Assembly: GCA_029553845.1 (NCBI GenBank)
Contig: JAKPKF010000403.1
Location: forward strand, 1 to 8,418
Origin: a bacterium
GTDB taxonomy: Bacteria; Patescibacteria; Dojkabacteria; SC72
DNA: 8,418 bases
Direction of reading: 5' to 3'
The position numbers were made by a program, and so were the translations under genes. Shown piece by piece: positions 6,814-8,418 of the stretch (positions are counted from its first letter, which is position 1; every line of letters starts with the position of its first letter). Below the pieces are notes generated by a model. The model had not been told where the DNA came from. It saw nothing but the letters and a program-made list of their open reading frames with translations, and made no database searches.

Positions 6814-7825
6814 GAAAAAAGTTCTACTCGGTATGAGTGGAGGAGTAGATAGTACTGTTGCAGCATACCTACTTCAAAAAGATGGTTACGAGGTTGTGGG
6901 TATTACTTTAAATATGCTCGGTTGTAAGGAAGAAAGCTACAAGGAAGTTAAAGCACTTTGTAAAACTCTTGGCATAGAACATATCTCAATGGATTTAAAA
7001 CAGGATTTTGATGAAAACATTGTTAAATATTTCGTTACTGAATATTTAAATGGTAGAACTCCTAATCCATGCGTACTGTGTAACAAAGAATTCAAATTTG
7101 AGAAGATGCTCTCTAAAGCAGATGAACTTGGTATAGAGTATGTAGCTACAGGTCACTATGTAAGACTAGAAAAAAAAGACAACAGATACATTCTCAAAAA
7201 GGGAAAAGATCTTGGAAAAGACCAGAGTTATGTTTTGTACAAACTTTCTCAAGAGCAACTTTCTCGTTGTATATTCCCTCTTGGTGATTACAAAAAAGAA
7301 GATATTCGTGGTATAGCAGAGGAACTAGGTTTAAGTAATGCTAAAAAGGAAGATAGCCAAGATATATGTTTTGTAGAGAATAATGATTACACAACCCTAA
7401 TTCCGCAAACAGATACTAAAGAAGGAGATATTGTAGATAAGAAAGGAAATATACTTGGACAACACAGCGGTATACATAACTACACATTAGGACAAAGGAA
7501 AGGTATTGGTATATCTTCGAATGAGGCTTTGTATGTAATTGCTCTGGATGTAGAAAATAATAGAGTAGTAGTAGGAAAAGAGAAAGATATCTACTCAAGA
7601 AAATTAATAGCAAAGGATGTAAATTGGATAATGAATCCTCACAAAAGAATGATTGCAAAGGTGAGGATAAGGTATCACTCAAACGAGGCTTGGGCATATG
7701 TATCTGCTTTAGGAGAAGAAAGGGTTAAGGTTAAATTTCTTAAGGCTCAAAGAGCTGTTACTCCAGGACAATCTGTAGTATTTTACCAGGGTGATTATGT
7801 AGTAGGTGGTGGTACTATTGAGTAA
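6800..7825 (+). CDS. mnmA: tRNA-specific 2-thiouridylase MnmA
   Basis: The 341-residue enzyme puts sulfur on U34 of the tRNAs for Lys, Glu and Gln, using ATP and a persulfide supplied by a cysteine desulfurase. The PP-loop SGGVDS is at residues 13-18. The catalytic nucleophile Cys94 lies in NPCVLCN, and the persulfide-carrying Cys190 in DSQDICF. ATGHY (116-120), KDQSYVL (140-146), the TLGQRKG hinge and the C-terminal beta-barrel ending in GGGTIE are also present. The length is slightly below the E. coli protein (368). The ATG overlaps the end of iscU by 14 nt in another frame, and the next internal Met (12) would cut into the PP-loop, so the upstream start is right. Being in one operon with a desulfurase implies that enzyme is its sulfur donor, as in many Gram-positive and CPR genomes. 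Confidence 0.97.
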   Translation: MEKSKKKVLLGMSGGVDSTVAAYLLQKDGYEVVGITLNMLGCKEESYKEVKALCKTLGIEHISMDLKQDFDENIVKYFVTEYLNGRTPNPCVLCNKEFKFEKMLSKADELGIEYVATGHYVRLEKKDNRYILKKGKDLGKDQSYVLYKLSQEQLSRCIFPLGDYKKEDIRGIAEELGLSNAKKEDSQDICFVENNDYTTLIPQTDTKEGDIVDKKGNILGQHSGIHNYTLGQRKGIGISSNEALYVIALDVENNRVVVGKEKDIYSRKLIAKDVNWIMNPHKRMIAKVRIRYHSNEAWAYVSALGEERVKVKFLKAQRAVTPGQSVVFYQGDYVVGGGTIE

Positions 7826-7885
7826 TTACTTTTCAACCGTTTACTAATCTCAAATCTCCTCTTCTTTCTAAGCATATATATATTA

Positions 7886-8233
7886 CTAAGTCCATTTCTC
7901 CAGATATGTTCTTTCTTTTTCGCTTTCAATATATTGAAGGAAAACAAATATTTTCTTTAACCTCTCAGAATCTTCTCCTTTACCCCAATAGAGACCAAAC
8001 ACAAAAGACTCTTCCTCATTACTGTGTGCTACAAGTTGAAAATCTGGTAAATACATACCTTCTTTTAAAAATCCAACAGATACGAGAGTATTATTTATTT
8101 CACTAGTCTCTGTCATACTTGTATCAAAGGGGATAGTAACCATTCCCTTATTTTTAACCATATTTTCAATTTGTTTGAGATTTTCTTCTAGTACTTCTAC
8201 ACTGATATCTTCTGTCTCTATGGTTGGATTCAT
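7886..8233 (-). CDS. Hypothetical small acidic protein, 115 residues
   Basis: I do not recognise this protein. It is soluble and acidic, with an N-terminal helical stretch rich in Glu (ISVEVLEENLKQIENMVKNKG). A compact middle follows (FLKEGMYLPDFQLVAHSNEEESFVFGLYWGKGED), and it ends with an amphipathic C-terminal helix (SERLKKIFVFLQYIESEKERTYLEKW). No signal peptide or membrane helix is seen. I use the ATG at 8233. A TTG at 8248 in the same frame would add MKKKN, giving 120 residues. Neither start has a Shine-Dalgarno. The gene converges with mnmA across a 60-nt gap without a clear terminator, and diverges from the putative rRNA operon promoter. Codon use looks like that of the neighbours, so it is probably native and real. 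Confidence 0.6.
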   Translation of the reverse strand: MNPTIETEDISVEVLEENLKQIENMVKNKGMVTIPFDTSMTETSEINNTLVSVGFLKEGMYLPDFQLVAHSNEEESFVFGLYWGKGEDSERLKKIFVFLQYIESEKERTYLEKWT

Positions 8234-8251
8234 ATTTTTCTTTTTCAATTA

Positions 8252-8263
8252 TTAGTTGACTAA
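8252..8263. promoter_or_regulatory. 12-bp near-palindrome overlapping the -35 of rRNA promoter P1
   Basis: TTAGTTGACTAA is a perfect dyad of TTAGT/ACTAA around a two-base centre. It covers the TTGACT -35 candidate at 8256-8261 and lies between the divergent small gene and the rRNA operon. A position like this suits an operator, but no regulator can be named. Confidence 0.3.
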
Positions 8264-8284
8264 ATCTGTCACAACCCATAGTAT
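8256..8284 (+). promoter_or_regulatory. Putative rRNA operon promoter P1
   Basis: TTGACT (8256-8261, 5/6 match to the -35) and TAGTAT (8279-8284, 4/6 match to the -10) are spaced by 17 bp on the plus strand. Transcription would start near 8291, about 30 nt ahead of boxA. Its -10 touches the -35 of a second promoter, giving the tandem arrangement common in rRNA operons. Confidence 0.45.
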
Positions 8285-8313
8285 TGAGTAAAGGAAAGTA
8301 AAAGATGTATAAT
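8284..8313 (+). promoter_or_regulatory. Putative rRNA operon promoter P2
   Basis: TTGAGT (8284-8289, 4/6 match) is followed by an 18-bp spacer and a perfect TATAAT (8308-8313). The start site would be about 8320-8321, directly at the boxA element. The transcript leader before 16S would then be only about 88 nt. This is the stronger -10 of the pair. Confidence 0.6.
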
Positions 8314-8319
8314 ACACAA

Positions 8320-8333
8320 AGATCTTTAACAAT
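8320..8333 (+). promoter_or_regulatory. boxA antitermination element of an rRNA operon
   Basis: The stretch AGATCTTTAACAAT closely resembles the E. coli rrn boxA (TGCTCTTTAACAAT), the RNA site bound by NusB and NusE (S10) that lets RNA polymerase pass Rho-dependent stops in untranslated rRNA. The core TCTTTAACAAT is identical. Its place directly downstream of tandem promoters and just before a probable 16S start supports the call. It lies at or within a base of the predicted P2 start site. Confidence 0.65.
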
Positions 8334-8339
8334 ATATCT

Positions 8340-8385
8340 GGGTGAAATTTAGATGATGACTTCAAGTCGTCAACTAATATCACCC
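8340..8385 (+). other. Long imperfect hairpin in the rRNA leader
   Basis: The two arms, 8340-8360 and 8366-8385, fold around the 5-nt loop TTCAA. The outer stem is GGGTGA with TCACCC (6 bp). A middle part pairs ATT/AAT and AG/CT with one bulged T (8350). The inner stem pairs TGATGAC with GTCGTCA, including one G-U. In total there are 18 base pairs, one bulge and two A-A mismatches. No U tract follows, so it is not an intrinsic terminator. It sits between boxA and the probable 16S 5' end, where an RNase III-type processing signal or an antitermination/folding element would be expected. Confidence 0.55.
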
Positions 8386-8407
8386 ATGTAATTAATAATC
8401 ATATTCA

Positions 8408-8418
8408 AAAAAGGAGAT
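8408..8418 (+). rRNA. Probable first bases of 16S rRNA (cut by window edge)
   Basis: The last bases, AAAAAGGAGAT, resemble the 5' end of bacterial 16S rRNA just before the conserved TTTGATC (E. coli has TTGAAGAG and B. subtilis CGGAGAG at this place). Alone this is too short to identify. The call rests on the tandem promoters, boxA and structured leader immediately upstream. The exact 5' end is a guess by alignment to E. coli. Confidence 0.4.

Noticed and set aside
7826..7885. Terminator between mnmA and the convergent small gene
   Set aside because: I found no GC-containing inverted repeat with a U tract here, only pyrimidine-rich sequence and an AT repeat (ATATATAT).
8234..8248. TTG at 8248 as the start of the small minus-strand protein
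   Set aside because: There is no Shine-Dalgarno or leaderless promoter geometry, and an ATG five codons downstream is the simpler start. It remains a possible alternative.
8340..8385. Leader hairpin as an intrinsic terminator or a riboswitch
   Set aside because: No U tract follows the stem, and no known riboswitch core was recognised. An rRNA leader role fits the context better.
8411..8416. AAGGAG at the right edge read as a ribosome-binding site for a coding gene
   Set aside because: boxA, tandem promoters and a long structured leader upstream fit an rRNA operon better. The sequence beyond the edge would decide.
1..8418. Mobile elements, CRISPR arrays, tRNA genes, prophage or defence genes
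   Set aside because: I saw no direct repeat arrays, terminal inverted repeats with transposase, cloverleaf-like segments or phage/defence proteins on either strand.

Overview
This window comes from an AT-rich bacterial chromosome, by eye roughly two-thirds A+T. It is dense in housekeeping genes: spacers inside operons are 2-12 nt, two neighbouring genes overlap in reading direction, and one convergent pair overlaps at the 3' ends. I see no phage, transposon, CRISPR or toxin-antitoxin content. All ten gene ends use TAA (7) or TAG (3), never TGA. Most starts lack a Shine-Dalgarno sequence. A half-size MFS-like protein, a divergent adenylosuccinate synthetase and the compact layout would fit a reduced, Patescibacteria/CPR-like or deep-branching low-GC bacterium. 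That placement is inference, since no complete marker rRNA lies in the window.

Layout. (1) Bases 1-114 hold the last 37 codons of a plus-strand histidyl-tRNA synthetase gene. (2) Bases 104-4147 hold a three-gene minus-strand operon, transcribed from right to left: a COG2509-type FAD-dependent dehydrogenase, then purA, then purB. PurA and PurB together convert IMP to AMP. (3) Bases 4148-4242 form a divergent promoter region. (4) Bases 4243-5232, plus strand, hold a 205-residue six-helix MFS-like membrane protein and an unrecognised 119-residue soluble protein. (5) Bases 5251-7825, plus strand, hold a sulfur-trafficking operon: cysteine desulfurase, the IscU/NifU scaffold and the tRNA 2-thiouridylase MnmA. 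It begins at a perfect extended -10 box placed so that transcription should start on the ATG, giving a leaderless mRNA. (6) Bases 7886-8233, minus strand, hold an unrecognised small acidic protein. (7) Bases 8249-8418 look like the promoter and leader of a ribosomal RNA operon on the plus strand: tandem sigma70-type promoters, a boxA antitermination element (ATCTTTAACAAT) and a long imperfect hairpin. The window appears to stop at the first bases of 16S rRNA.

How the genes work together. The desulfurase takes sulfur from cysteine and can pass it to IscU for Fe-S cluster assembly and to MnmA for 2-thiouridine at the tRNA wobble base. The purine operon makes AMP from IMP. With hisS and the rRNA operon, most of the recognisable genes serve nucleotide supply and translation. 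I found no clear undescribed multi-gene system. The best leads are the rRNA leader architecture, the predicted leaderless starts, the divergent PurA, and the half-size transporter with its unknown partner.
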